A stretch of DNA of 64,000 bases from Empedobacter falsenii (GTDB taxonomy: Bacteria; Bacteroidota; Bacteroidia; Flavobacteriales; Weeksellaceae): the NCBI RefSeq assembly GCF_013488205.1, contig NZ_CP040908.1, forward strand, positions 1,899,876-1,963,875, read 5' to 3'. A program made the translations under genes and the position numbers. Each line of letters starts with the position of its first letter. The first letter of the stretch is position 1. Below, in pieces: positions 16,653 to 25,584 of the stretch. The notes beneath the pieces were generated by a model. It was not told the DNA's origin, ran no database searches, and worked only from the letters and a program-made list of their open reading frames with translations.

Positions 16653-17714
16653 ATGAAAAAGACTTTTTTAAGTAAATTAACTTTGACATTATTCTCTACC
16701 AACCTATTTTTTTTATTATCTCCACAAGTAGATGCATGCACAAGAGTTGTCTATAAAGGTCCAGAAAATACTGTAATCACAGCTCGTTCTATGGATTGGA
16801 AAGATGAAATTGATGCAAATATTTGGGTTTTTCCTAGAGGTCTAGATCGATCTGGTAATGTCGGAAATGCTTCGGAAAAATGGACTTCAAAATACGGAAG
16901 TGTAATTGCAAGTGCTTGGGATATTGCGACAACAGATGGCATGAACGAAAAAGGACTTGTTGCAAATGTTTTGTGGTTAGTAGAAAGTCAGTATCCGCAA
17001 TTTAATCCAAAAGGAACAAAACCAGGTGTTACCATTGCAGCTTGGGCACAATATGTTTTAGATAATTATGCTACAGTAAAAGAAGCTGTGGATGATTTGA
17101 GAAAAGAAAAATTTGTAATTGTTTCTGATTATATTCCAGGTACTCAAAAATTTACAACTTTACATCTTTCAATTTCTGATGCAAATGGAGACAATGCAAT
17201 TTTCGAATATGTAAATGGTAAATTAAAAATACACCACGATCCATCTTATACAGTAATGACAAATTCTCCAGTTTTTGATGAGCAATTAGCAATTAATCAA
17301 TATTGGAAAGGAATTCCAGGAACAATCATGTTACCAGGAACTAACAGAGCTGCTGATCGTTACGTAAGAGCATCATATTACATAAATGCGATTCCACAAA
17401 CCGCTGATACTCGTACTTCTATTGCAAGTGTTTTTAGTGTTATTAGAAATGTATCGGTTCCGTTAGGAATTTCTTCAGAAGCAGAACCTAACATATCATC
17501 TACAAGATGGAGATCAGTTTCTGATCATAAAAATCTTGTTTATTACTTTGAAACTACAAAAACTCCAAATACATTTTGGGTTGATTTAAAGAAAATTGAT
17601 TTTAGTAAAAATGCAAAAACAAAACGATTAAGCGTAAGTAAAAATGAAGCATATGCTGGCGAAACTTCTCAACTTTTTAGTGATGCAAAACCATTTACAT
17701 TTGTTGGAATTTAG
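16653..17714 (+). CDS. Secreted linear amide C-N hydrolase (choloylglycine hydrolase / penicillin V acylase family)
   Basis: 353 aa Ntn-hydrolase. The signal peptide runs to about residue 28; cleavage before CTRVVYKG would expose Cys29 as the N-terminal nucleophile. Arg and Asp of the active site appear in ARSMDW, and the Asn/Arg framework in GMNEKGL and in the later NSPVFDEQLAINQYW and GTNRAADRYVRA segments. Family members cleave bile-salt amides, penicillin V or N-acyl homoserine lactones. The Gram-negative exported type more often resembles PVA/AHL acylases. It is the first gene of a four-gene rightward group with a porin, an OMP and an NlpE-like lipoprotein. The substrate is unknown. Confidence 0.88.
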   Translation: MKKTFLSKLTLTLFSTNLFFLLSPQVDACTRVVYKGPENTVITARSMDWKDEIDANIWVFPRGLDRSGNVGNASEKWTSKYGSVIASAWDIATTDGMNEKGLVANVLWLVESQYPQFNPKGTKPGVTIAAWAQYVLDNYATVKEAVDDLRKEKFVIVSDYIPGTQKFTTLHLSISDANGDNAIFEYVNGKLKIHHDPSYTVMTNSPVFDEQLAINQYWKGIPGTIMLPGTNRAADRYVRASYYINAIPQTADTRTSIASVFSVIRNVSVPLGISSEAEPNISSTRWRSVSDHKNLVYYFETTKTPNTFWVDLKKIDFSKNAKTKRLSVSKNEAYAGETSQLFSDAKPFTFVGI

Positions 17715-17769
17715 ATCGAAAAATTAATCAATATTTTTTTTGCCAAATTGCTTTAAATCAACATTCAAT

Positions 17770-18939
17770 ATGATTGCCAATAACAAACATTTTATACCTG
17801 CCTTTCTATTATTTGGATTTATTGTTAATGCTCAACAATCGAATGATACAATTGATATTTCGATAAGACCTTACACTAGTTTGAGAGGTCATCTTGCTGT
17901 GCATGATAAAGTAATGGAGCTACAAGAGAATGCCTCTCGTGCTGGAATTGAAATTAATCTAAAAAAAGGAAATATTGCATTTGTAGCTGGTGTTGAATTG
18001 CAAATAAATATGTTCAAAGGAAACTCGTCGTTTAATGTTGATGGAAATCTAGATAGTGATCTTTTGGCAATTGTTTCAGAACAAAAACAACAAGTTTTTG
18101 GTAATCGCTTAGGTTACTTAGGAATTGATTTGTCTAAATATGGTAAAATAACATTTGGTAAACAATGGAGTGTTTACCGAGATGTTACAGCTTATACAGA
18201 TCGTTTTAATGTATTTGGAGGACGCGCTTCTGCAACTTTTACAGGTGGAACAGATGGAGGTTTGCTAGGAACAGGACGAGCAGATCAATCAATAATTTAC
18301 AGAAATAAAATTAAAGCTTTTCAATTTGGTGCTCAAATCCAAACAAAAGGTGGAAATGATGATAAAATTATTGATGGTTTTGGTTTTTCTGCTCAATTAG
18401 AATTAAATCAAAATATTAGTATTGGAGCTGCATTTAACCGTGCTTTTATAGCTCAAAACTTAATTGATGATAATCATATTTTAGGTTTATCTGGACATCC
18501 AACTTTTTATTCAATTGGTTCAAAATATACGAGTAAACAATTTGATGTTAGTCTACTTGGAATCTTACAACAAAATGGAGATTTTACGCCTATTTCATAT
18601 CAATCTGAAAATACAATTAATCCTTCTTATGTTTTTGATGCAAAAGGTTTTGAAACTGCTATGAAATATAAACTAAATAAATTTTCAATTTTAGGAGGTT
18701 ATAATTTATATGTTCTTGAAACAAAAAAATCTGTTGAAAATATTAGTATTGATAAAAAATTCAGACGAAGTGATTTGATTACCGGGTTAGAATATTATCC
18801 GATGAAATATGTACAATTGTATACAGAACAGCGCATCTCTTTTGGTAAAAATTATGCTGGTAAAAAAGAACAAAGTGTTTTTACATTGGGAATGAAACTA
18901 GATTTATCTAGACAATTTAACAAGAAACTTAACCTATAA
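17770..18939 (+). CDS. Outer-membrane porin (Gram-negative porin type)
   Basis: 389 aa from ATG 17770, which gives a proper signal peptide ending VNAQQ; the frame is open from TTG 17740 but that would put 10 extra residues in front. The mature protein is a run of amphipathic strands with landmarks of general porins: GRLGYLGIDLSKYGKITFGKQWSVYRD early, GGTDGGLLGTGRADQSIIYRN (constriction-loop region) and a C-terminal strand with MKLDLSRQF. It would form a diffusion channel. It lies 55 bp after the acylase gene with no terminator, suggesting import of the acylase's product or substrate (inference). Confidence 0.8.
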   Translation: MIANNKHFIPAFLLFGFIVNAQQSNDTIDISIRPYTSLRGHLAVHDKVMELQENASRAGIEINLKKGNIAFVAGVELQINMFKGNSSFNVDGNLDSDLLAIVSEQKQQVFGNRLGYLGIDLSKYGKITFGKQWSVYRDVTAYTDRFNVFGGRASATFTGGTDGGLLGTGRADQSIIYRNKIKAFQFGAQIQTKGGNDDKIIDGFGFSAQLELNQNISIGAAFNRAFIAQNLIDDNHILGLSGHPTFYSIGSKYTSKQFDVSLLGILQQNGDFTPISYQSENTINPSYVFDAKGFETAMKYKLNKFSILGGYNLYVLETKKSVENISIDKKFRRSDLITGLEYYPMKYVQLYTEQRISFGKNYAGKKEQSVFTLGMKLDLSRQFNKKLNL

Positions 18940-19008
18940 TAAACCATAACTAACTTAACTTTTCTCTCTATTATTTGAAATAATTTATAAAACGAAACTT
19001 AAAAAATT

Positions 19009-19785
19009 ATGTTTAACTTTTTTCAAAAAAGCACATTTTTAATTCTATTAGCATCAAGTACTCAAACTTTTGCTCAAGACTCAATTCAACCAGATAATTC
19101 TTGGCATTTCAAAGTAGAGCCAAATATGATGTTGCCTCATATGAAAGGAAAAGCGAGTGTTTCTCGACTTCCGAATGTACATGTAAGTCAATCTCCGTCA
19201 GACTTTTTTGAGCATTTGAAATTTGCCGGAATGTTAACTTTCGAAGCTGAGAACAAAGATTGGGTAATTACATCCGATATTATTTATGCTTCTTTAGCTG
19301 CAAATGTTAAAAAAGATCCTTTAGTTTTGGATGGTAAATTAACAGCAAAACAATTCTCTTTTGAAGTTGGTTTATTGAGAAAAATAACTCCTTGGTTAGA
19401 AGCTGGAATTAGTATGAACCTTGTAAATATTAAATCTGGATTTGATGTAAATATGATCAATCCTAAAACAGGTCAAACAATGCATCTAGATCGCAGTATT
19501 TCTAAAACGTGGGTAGATCCTATGTTGGTTGCAAGAACAAGAAATTTACCAAACAAAAAGTTTTTGTATAATGTTTCTGGAGAAATTGGAGGATTTGGAA
19601 TTGGATCAAAATTAGCTTGGCAATTAGAAGGATTGGCTGGTTATCAATTCTCTAATTTATTTTACGCAATGGCGGGGTATCAAATCATAAGTATGGACTA
19701 CGAAAAAGGAAGTAATAATTCCAATTTTGTTTATGATATGGATATGTTTGGACCAATGATAAAAGTTGGCTTTAACTTAAAATAA
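19009..19785 (+). CDS. Predicted outer-membrane beta-barrel protein, unknown function
   Basis: 258 aa. A signal peptide (about 1-22, ending TFAQ) is followed by alternating strands with aromatic girdles (LTFEAENKDWVITSDIIYASL; FEVGLLRKITPWLEAGISMNL; WQLEGLAGYQFSNLFYAMAGYQII) and a terminal strand MIKVGFNLK, consistent with an 8-10-stranded barrel. I do not recognise a named family. It sits between the porin and NlpE-like genes at short spacing (69 and 21 bp), so is probably co-expressed with the acylase. Confidence 0.7.
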   Translation: MFNFFQKSTFLILLASSTQTFAQDSIQPDNSWHFKVEPNMMLPHMKGKASVSRLPNVHVSQSPSDFFEHLKFAGMLTFEAENKDWVITSDIIYASLAANVKKDPLVLDGKLTAKQFSFEVGLLRKITPWLEAGISMNLVNIKSGFDVNMINPKTGQTMHLDRSISKTWVDPMLVARTRNLPNKKFLYNVSGEIGGFGIGSKLAWQLEGLAGYQFSNLFYAMAGYQIISMDYEKGSNNSNFVYDMDMFGPMIKVGFNLK

Positions 19786-19806
19786 TAACCTTAAAATAAA
19801 TATATT

Positions 19807-20244
19807 ATGAAAAAATTATTTGTATTATGTGCTTTTACTGGCATATTATTCACAGCTTGCGAAAAAAAGACTGAAAGTACTCCTGCTACTGAAAATAAGT
19901 CATCACAAAAAATCGATGATTCAACTTCTCAATCTGCTTTAGATTGGGACGGAACTTATGAAGGCGTGATTCCTTGCGCTGATTGTGAAGGTATTAAAAC
20001 AGAATTAACCTTAAATCAAGATAATACATATACCTTAACAGAAGAATATATCGATAAAAATCTGAAGGTTGAGAATCAAGGTAACATTACTTGGACTGAT
20101 GATGGTAATTCAATTTCTTTAAAAACGAAAGACGATGAATATAAACGATATAAAGTTGGAGAAAATATTTTATTCCAATTAGATTTAGAAGGAAATGAAA
20201 TTACTGGAGCTTTAGCACAAAATTATCAGTTAAAGAAAAAATAA
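19807..20244 (+). CDS. NlpE N-terminal-domain lipoprotein
   Basis: 145 aa. The lipobox LFTAC places the lipid-anchored Cys at about residue 18. A Ser/Thr-rich linker follows, then an NlpE/YceI-like small barrel opening with WDGTYEGVIPCADCEGIKTELTLNQDNTYTL. The CADC pair corresponds to the CxxC of NlpE, proposed to respond to copper or redox state in enterobacteria. The E. coli C-terminal OB domain is missing, as is usual for Bacteroidota. It is the last gene of the acylase-porin group and is followed by a terminator. A surface-sensing role is inferred only. Confidence 0.82.
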   Translation: MKKLFVLCAFTGILFTACEKKTESTPATENKSSQKIDDSTSQSALDWDGTYEGVIPCADCEGIKTELTLNQDNTYTLTEEYIDKNLKVENQGNITWTDDGNSISLKTKDDEYKRYKVGENILFQLDLEGNEITGALAQNYQLKKK

Positions 20245-20258
20245 GTAAGATAAATAAG

Positions 20259-20288
20259 AAAACGTAGCCAAATATGGTTGCGTTTTTT
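20259..20288 (+). terminator. Terminator of the acylase-porin-NlpE operon
   Basis: AAAACG-TAGCCA / TGGTTG-CGTTTT stem (one G-T pair) with T7. It covers an upstream in-frame ATG (20274) of the next gene, arguing that translation there starts at 20313 instead. Confidence 0.75.
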
Positions 20289-20312
20289 TACTTTTATAAA
20301 AATAAATTAGAA

Positions 20313-21146
20313 ATGACTTTCAATACACCAATCATATCAGCACAAGAATTACAAGATAATTTGCATCTTAAAAATTTAATTATTTTAGATTGCACGATTG
20401 ATAAAGTTGGACAATCAATAAAAGATCAAGAATTAAAATTAATTCCGAATTCTCTTTTCTTTGATTTGGAAGGGAAATTTTCTGATCATTCTTCGCAATT
20501 TCCTCATACACTTGTTGATGAAGAAATTTTCACAAAAGAAGCTCAAAATTTAGCCATTAATCAAGATTCTATCATTGTTTGTTATGATCGTTGGGGTGTT
20601 TATTCGAGTCCGAGAGTTTGGTGGATGTTCAAAGCAATGGGTCACAAAGAAGTATATGTTTTAGATGGCGGATCGCCTCTTTGGCAAGAAAATAATTTTG
20701 ACACAACTTCTACTTATTTTCAACCTACTGTAAAAGGTAACTTTATTGCTGATTTTCAATCGAATTGGTTTGCTGACACACAAGTTATGTTAAATGCAAT
20801 AAATGATGATTCGAAAATGATTATAGATGCTCGATCAGAAGGGCGTTTCAAGGGCACTTCTCCGGAGCCAAGACAAGGTTTACGAAGCGGACATATTCCA
20901 ACTTCTAAGAATTTATTTTTTGAAAATGTTTTGACTGACACAACATATAAATCAAAAGAAGAACTGAAAGCAATTTTCGAAAAATTTACAGATTCATCTA
21001 AAGAAAATATTTTTTCATGCGGTTCTGGAATTACAGCTTCTATCCTAGCCTTAGCTTCAACAATTGCCGGTTTTGATGAGGTAAAAGTTTATGATGGTTC
21101 TTGGTCTGAATGGGGCGCTGACGAAAACTTACCGATTGAAAGATAA
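20313..21146 (+). CDS. Two-domain rhodanese-type sulfurtransferase
   Basis: 277 aa with two rhodanese domains. The N-terminal one (about 8-125, IILDCTIDK ... IIVCYDRWGVYSSPRVWWMFK) has Asp at the usual Cys position and is structural. The C-terminal one (about 150-277) carries active-site CGSGITA, the 3-mercaptopyruvate sulfurtransferase (CG[ST]G) form rather than the thiosulfate CRKG form. It transfers sulfane sulfur from 3-mercaptopyruvate or thiosulfate to thiols. Its last 58 bp overlap the end of the convergent VanW-glycosyltransferase gene. Confidence 0.92.
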   Translation: MTFNTPIISAQELQDNLHLKNLIILDCTIDKVGQSIKDQELKLIPNSLFFDLEGKFSDHSSQFPHTLVDEEIFTKEAQNLAINQDSIIVCYDRWGVYSSPRVWWMFKAMGHKEVYVLDGGSPLWQENNFDTTSTYFQPTVKGNFIADFQSNWFADTQVMLNAINDDSKMIIDARSEGRFKGTSPEPRQGLRSGHIPTSKNLFFENVLTDTTYKSKEELKAIFEKFTDSSKENIFSCGSGITASILALASTIAGFDEVKVYDGSWSEWGADENLPIER

Positions 21147-22849
21147 TTTTCGACTTCTTTTTTCAACGAATTATAATCATTTAATTTTACAACTTTTACA
21201 TTTTCACTATCTTGTAAACCACAAGCGGTTGTTGTAATAATTGGAATTCCATAAGAAACAGCTTTTATAGGTTGACGTGGTTGATTTTCGATAATTGTTG
21301 GATAAATGATTAAGCCAATTTCATCATAATTTCCACTAAATTTTTCAATTTGTATATTTTGCCAAAAATTATTCATTTCGAGATTTCGCCCAAGAATTAC
21401 AAGTTGTAGATTGAGTTCTTTCGCTAATTTTTGCATTTCATATGCTCCTTTTCTACCAACTGCAGAAGCAGGAAAAAGAATTTTATTCCCAGTTTTTTGA
21501 TTCAAATTTTGTTCAATATTCCAATCAAGTTTCACAATTTTATGTTGAAACATTTTCTGAATATCTGTATGTGGACTTATAATTCTTTGCGCTATGTTTA
21601 ACGCATTATTTTCTAAATCAATTAAATTTTTATTTGCTCTAAAATCTTTCAAAGTCTTACTTTCTGGATAAATGAAATGTGAATAATCCAATCTTTCGTG
21701 CAAGGTTTCAATAGGTAATCTTGTCATTAAAACATCAAAAGTTCTTCCTCCTAACATTCCTTTTTTATAAATAAAGGGCAATAAATTTTGACTAATAACT
21801 AAATGAGTACTTTCGATTGGAATTAATTTTGAAGCAGAATTTGCTATTTTTTCATCTAGTTGTAATGATAGTTCGAATGGATTTTTATTTTTGGAAAATC
21901 GTAATTTCAAAGCTCTATAAATTCCAGAAAATAAAGTTGTCTTGCTATCTTTATGAGAAGAAAAACTCCAATTATAGCGATTCGTTTTGACGAAAAAATT
22001 CTTTTTCATCGAAAATATAAAACGATCATTCTCATTTATATTTTTCGAAATATATGCATCATATTCTGGCCATTTTTCATCCAAAATATAAGTCGTCGTT
22101 TTAATATGTTGATTTTTATGTGATTGATCTTCATGTTGATGACAACTATCGTTTCCACACGAATAACAATCATTTAAAAAATTGAAAGCCAATTTACTAT
22201 CAATATTTTCTGATAATTTTAAATCTTTATTTTGACTTTTATAGCGAACAATTAAATGAGTAGAAGTTAATTCAGTTTCGATTCTAAAATCATAAGCCGA
22301 ACGAAAACGTAAATCAATATAATTCCATTTTACAGTCGCATCGCGATCCTTTTCCGCCAACGAACCTTGTATGATTTTGGTATGTTTATGACGCTCAATA
22401 ATTTCGAAATTTGCGTTCAAAGCCGCATCATACAACGCATTAGATAATTGGCACAAACCTCCAGCAATCGTTGGTACAATGCAACCTTCCTTTATTTCTC
22501 GACCAACCACATAACCTTGACCATAATTTGGATTACCAATATGTTTCCAAAAGCTAAATGTTTCGTTGGCTTTAATTTCTAAACCATTAATTTTTTGAGA
22601 AGCAATTCGAAGATTCTGAATTTTACCAGCTGTTAAAATCCAATTTTCTTTTGTGTCATTTGGATTCCAAAGTTCACTTTCAGAAAATGCAATAATCGGT
22701 TGATCAATTAATTTTGAATCAAATTGAAATTTTGTAGGATTATCTTGAATATTTTTCAGCCCACGAAGACCAATTAAAACAGAAGATTTTAATTTAAAAA
22801 TAAGACTTTTCGTAAAACTATGTTGTTCTATAAGTTCTGGTTGACTCAA
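21089..22849 (-). CDS. VanW-domain / glycosyltransferase fusion protein
   Basis: 586 aa. The N-terminal 220 residues are a VanW domain (FSFWKHIGNPNYGQGYVVGR, then GGLCQLSNALYDAAL, then RSAYDFRIE). A Cys/His cluster follows (CYSCGNDSCHQHEDQSHKNQH split over residues 230-250). The C-terminal half looks like a GT-B glycosyltransferase, with FPASAVGRKGAYEMQKLAKEL, GLIIYPTIIENQPRQPIKA and YGIPIITTTACGL resembling the GT4 sugar-nucleotide region. No ATG exists near the start; TTG 22849 is the best candidate. VanW proteins are peptidoglycan-associated by repute, but the function is unknown. A link to cell-wall or surface glycans is inference. Confidence 0.72.
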   Translation of the reverse strand: MSQPELIEQHSFTKSLIFKLKSSVLIGLRGLKNIQDNPTKFQFDSKLIDQPIIAFSESELWNPNDTKENWILTAGKIQNLRIASQKINGLEIKANETFSFWKHIGNPNYGQGYVVGREIKEGCIVPTIAGGLCQLSNALYDAALNANFEIIERHKHTKIIQGSLAEKDRDATVKWNYIDLRFRSAYDFRIETELTSTHLIVRYKSQNKDLKLSENIDSKLAFNFLNDCYSCGNDSCHQHEDQSHKNQHIKTTTYILDEKWPEYDAYISKNINENDRFIFSMKKNFFVKTNRYNWSFSSHKDSKTTLFSGIYRALKLRFSKNKNPFELSLQLDEKIANSASKLIPIESTHLVISQNLLPFIYKKGMLGGRTFDVLMTRLPIETLHERLDYSHFIYPESKTLKDFRANKNLIDLENNALNIAQRIISPHTDIQKMFQHKIVKLDWNIEQNLNQKTGNKILFPASAVGRKGAYEMQKLAKELNLQLVILGRNLEMNNFWQNIQIEKFSGNYDEIGLIIYPTIIENQPRQPIKAVSYGIPIITTTACGLQDSENVKVVKLNDYNSLKKEVENYLSIGKFSSAPHSDQEPS

Positions 22850-22955
22850 AATAGTAGATTTAGGTTGTTGATTTATAAAATTATAAAAATTTTGACTTCC
22901 AATAATTATTAATATTAGTGATTATTAAATATCTTAATTTATTTTAGTACTTTGT

Positions 22956-22986
22956 TTTGCATAGTAGTATATTTTATATAGATTTG
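22956..22986 (+). promoter_or_regulatory. Promoter of the TonB-type receptor gene
   Basis: TTTG (22956-22959), a 19-bp spacer and TAGATTTG (22979-22986) match both elements of the Bacteroidota promoter at consensus spacing. The implied leader is about 90 nt. Confidence 0.55.
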
Positions 22987-23085
22987 TAAAAGTTATTTGA
23001 TGAATAAAATTACAATTTTGATAAAAATATAGTTTTTGTCATGTAACTATTTAAAAGAATTAACGTCTATAATAAAATTAACACT

Positions 23086-25512
23086 ATGAAACATCTATTT
23101 TATATATCTGCATTATGCTTGAGTTGCACCGTTATGGCGCAAACAAAATTTTCAGGTAAAGTATTGAATGAAAAAGATAATAATCCTATTTCTTTAGCTG
23201 AAATTGTTTTATTGAATGAAAAATCTGAACTATCAAATGTTACAGACGAACAAGGAAATTTTGTTTTTGAACAAGTTGAAGCTGGAAAGTATGATTTTGC
23301 GATTTTGGTAAATTTTGATACGATTTATAAAGAAAAAATAGAAATTAATGCTGAATTAACAAAATCATTCAAAATTAATATGCCAAATATTGATTTGAAA
23401 GAAGTTGTAATTGCTAAAAAAGTTTTTCAGAAAAAAGCTGATCGATTTGTTTTCGATGTTTCAAATTCTCCTGTTGCAAAAGGAAATGACGCGTTTAATC
23501 TGCTTAAACAAACGCCTTTAGTTTCTTCTACAGATGGGAAAAATCTTAAAATTCTGAATAAATCTGACGTTATTATTTACATCAACGGACGAAAATCTAA
23601 TATGGATAATGAAGCTGTGATAGAAATGTTGAAAAATACACCATCAGAAAATATTCAGAAAATTGAAGTCATTACAACGCCTGGAAGTGAATTTTCTGTT
23701 GAAGCAAATACTGGAGTCATTAATATTGTGATGAAAACGACGACAACAAACGGTTTGAATGGAAATGTGAGAATTGTAGATCAACAGGCTTATTTTAATA
23801 GTCAAAGATTGAATGCTGGTTTAAACTATAGAAAAGATAAATTGGCAATTAATTCTGGGATTTATATTGGAAATAACAAATCTCGAGAGAAAAATATTTT
23901 ATCGAATGGAAATGCTCATTTTATCAATGAATCGAGAGGAATTGTAGATGATCCAAATAAGAATGTTGGCGGAAATGTAGGATTTGATTATGAATTAGCT
24001 AAAAATCAGAATATTGGTTTAACCTATAATTTTAGATACAATAAGAGTTTTGATTCAAAATTTAAGTTAGATAATTTTTATAATCATGAATTTAAAAATC
24101 AAACAATTAATCTCGAAAATGCTCAAACAAGAAATCATTCGTTCAACTTAAATCACGAAATAAGAACGGATAGTTTGGGAAGTAAATTAGTTACAAATGC
24201 TTCTTTTCTTAATTATAAACGAGAGATGAGAAGTACAAATACAACAATCCCTGTAGATAATGAAAATGTTGAAATCTTCAGACAAAATGTACCTCAAATT
24301 ATCAATAATTTTAGTGCAAATGCAGATTATACCCTAAAAACTAACAAAGAAAATACATGGTTATTTGGAGGAAGTTATACATTCACAAAAACGGATAATG
24401 ATACTAAACAAGAGAGTTTTGTGAACGATAATTTTATCAAAGATGAAATTTTGAGTAATCATTTTTTATACAAAGAAAACATTGCTGGATTGTATTTAAC
24501 TTTTGAAAAACAAGTTTCTGAAAAGTTATCAGGGAAAATTGGAACACGATTAGAAATTACAAAAACGATTGGTGATATTCTTGAGAAGAATAATTCATTT
24601 AAAAATGATTACAACAATATTTTACCTTATTTATCTCTAAATTATGCGATTCATCAAGATCATAATGTGAGTTATTCTTTTTCGAGTCGCGTTCGTAGAC
24701 CTGCTTTTTGGGAGTTAAATCCATCAAGAGTTTACCTTACTCAGACAAATTATATTCAGAACAATCCATTTATGATGAGTTCTAAATTTTATAAACAAGA
24801 GTTAAATTATTTGTATAAAAGCGCTTATTTTTTCAATGCAGAATTTGAATATATTGACGATGCGACAAGTCAATTGCCTTTGCAAGGAACAGTAAAAAAT
24901 CTTGAAACAGGTGAAACAACAGAGTTTTTGCGTTACATTAGAATGAATTATGGAAACAAAAAATCATTAAACCTTTCGGTTGGAATGAATAAGAGTTTTT
25001 ATAACGGAATTTGGTCTGCGAATTATATGTTTATTTATATGTATCAAGCATATAGAGGGATTGTCGATAGTGATCCTACCTATATTCAAAAACCTGGTTT
25101 TGAAGAAAAACTTTCGACTTATGTTGTTGATCGTCAAGCATCGAATATTTATTTTAAATTAGATAATACAATACGACTTTCTTCGAAAAAAGATTGGTTT
25201 TTAGGTGTTAATTATTGGTATCTATCACCTTTAGAAATCGAACTAGGGAAACTTGGAAAACAACATAGTTTTGATGTAAATATCAAAAAAATATGGAATA
25301 ATTGGACTTTGATGTTCGAAGCTTATGATTTATTGAATACAAATGTCACAACAATAAATGGTAAACAAGAAAATGGAAGTTTCAATAATGTTTGGCAAAA
25401 CCAATACAACAGAGAATTTTCAGTTAGTTTATCATACAAATTTGGAAATCAAAAACTGAAAAAATCAAGACAAATTGATGAAGCAAATAGTACAATAAAA
25501 TCAAGATTATAA
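23086..25512 (+). CDS. TonB-dependent receptor-like outer-membrane beta-barrel protein
   Basis: 808 aa. A signal peptide (about 1-18, ending VMAQ) precedes a carboxypeptidase-regulatory-like Ig domain (about 20-100, SGKVLNEKDNNPISLAEIVLLNE), a plug-like region (LNILNKSDVIIYINGRKSN ... VITTPGSEFSVEANTGVINIVMK) and a long barrel of the OMP_b-brl_3 family ending in YKFGNQ. This type of Bacteroidota receptor is smaller than SusC and has no SusD partner. It imports or senses an unidentified ligand, possibly a siderophore or peptide. It is monocistronic, with its own promoter and terminator. Confidence 0.88.
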   Translation: MKHLFYISALCLSCTVMAQTKFSGKVLNEKDNNPISLAEIVLLNEKSELSNVTDEQGNFVFEQVEAGKYDFAILVNFDTIYKEKIEINAELTKSFKINMPNIDLKEVVIAKKVFQKKADRFVFDVSNSPVAKGNDAFNLLKQTPLVSSTDGKNLKILNKSDVIIYINGRKSNMDNEAVIEMLKNTPSENIQKIEVITTPGSEFSVEANTGVINIVMKTTTTNGLNGNVRIVDQQAYFNSQRLNAGLNYRKDKLAINSGIYIGNNKSREKNILSNGNAHFINESRGIVDDPNKNVGGNVGFDYELAKNQNIGLTYNFRYNKSFDSKFKLDNFYNHEFKNQTINLENAQTRNHSFNLNHEIRTDSLGSKLVTNASFLNYKREMRSTNTTIPVDNENVEIFRQNVPQIINNFSANADYTLKTNKENTWLFGGSYTFTKTDNDTKQESFVNDNFIKDEILSNHFLYKENIAGLYLTFEKQVSEKLSGKIGTRLEITKTIGDILEKNNSFKNDYNNILPYLSLNYAIHQDHNVSYSFSSRVRRPAFWELNPSRVYLTQTNYIQNNPFMMSSKFYKQELNYLYKSAYFFNAEFEYIDDATSQLPLQGTVKNLETGETTEFLRYIRMNYGNKKSLNLSVGMNKSFYNGIWSANYMFIYMYQAYRGIVDSDPTYIQKPGFEEKLSTYVVDRQASNIYFKLDNTIRLSSKKDWFLGVNYWYLSPLEIELGKLGKQHSFDVNIKKIWNNWTLMFEAYDLLNTNVTTINGKQENGSFNNVWQNQYNREFSVSLSYKFGNQKLKKSRQIDEANSTIKSRL

Positions 25513-25527
25513 AAAATAAATGACATG

Positions 25528-25558
25528 AAAAAAGACTGCAAATTGCAGTCTTTTTTGT
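25528..25558. terminator. Bidirectional intrinsic terminator
   Basis: AAAAAAGACTGCAA / TTGCAGTCTTTTTT, a near-perfect long stem with A and T runs either side, between the receptor gene and the convergent PorV/PorQ-like gene. Confidence 0.9.
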
Positions 25559-25584
25559 TTATTAAAAAATCAAATTATATAAAT

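Noticed and set aside
20274-20312. Upstream ATG for the sulfurtransferase
   Set aside because: It lies inside the terminator hairpin of the preceding operon and adds 13 residues unrelated to the family.
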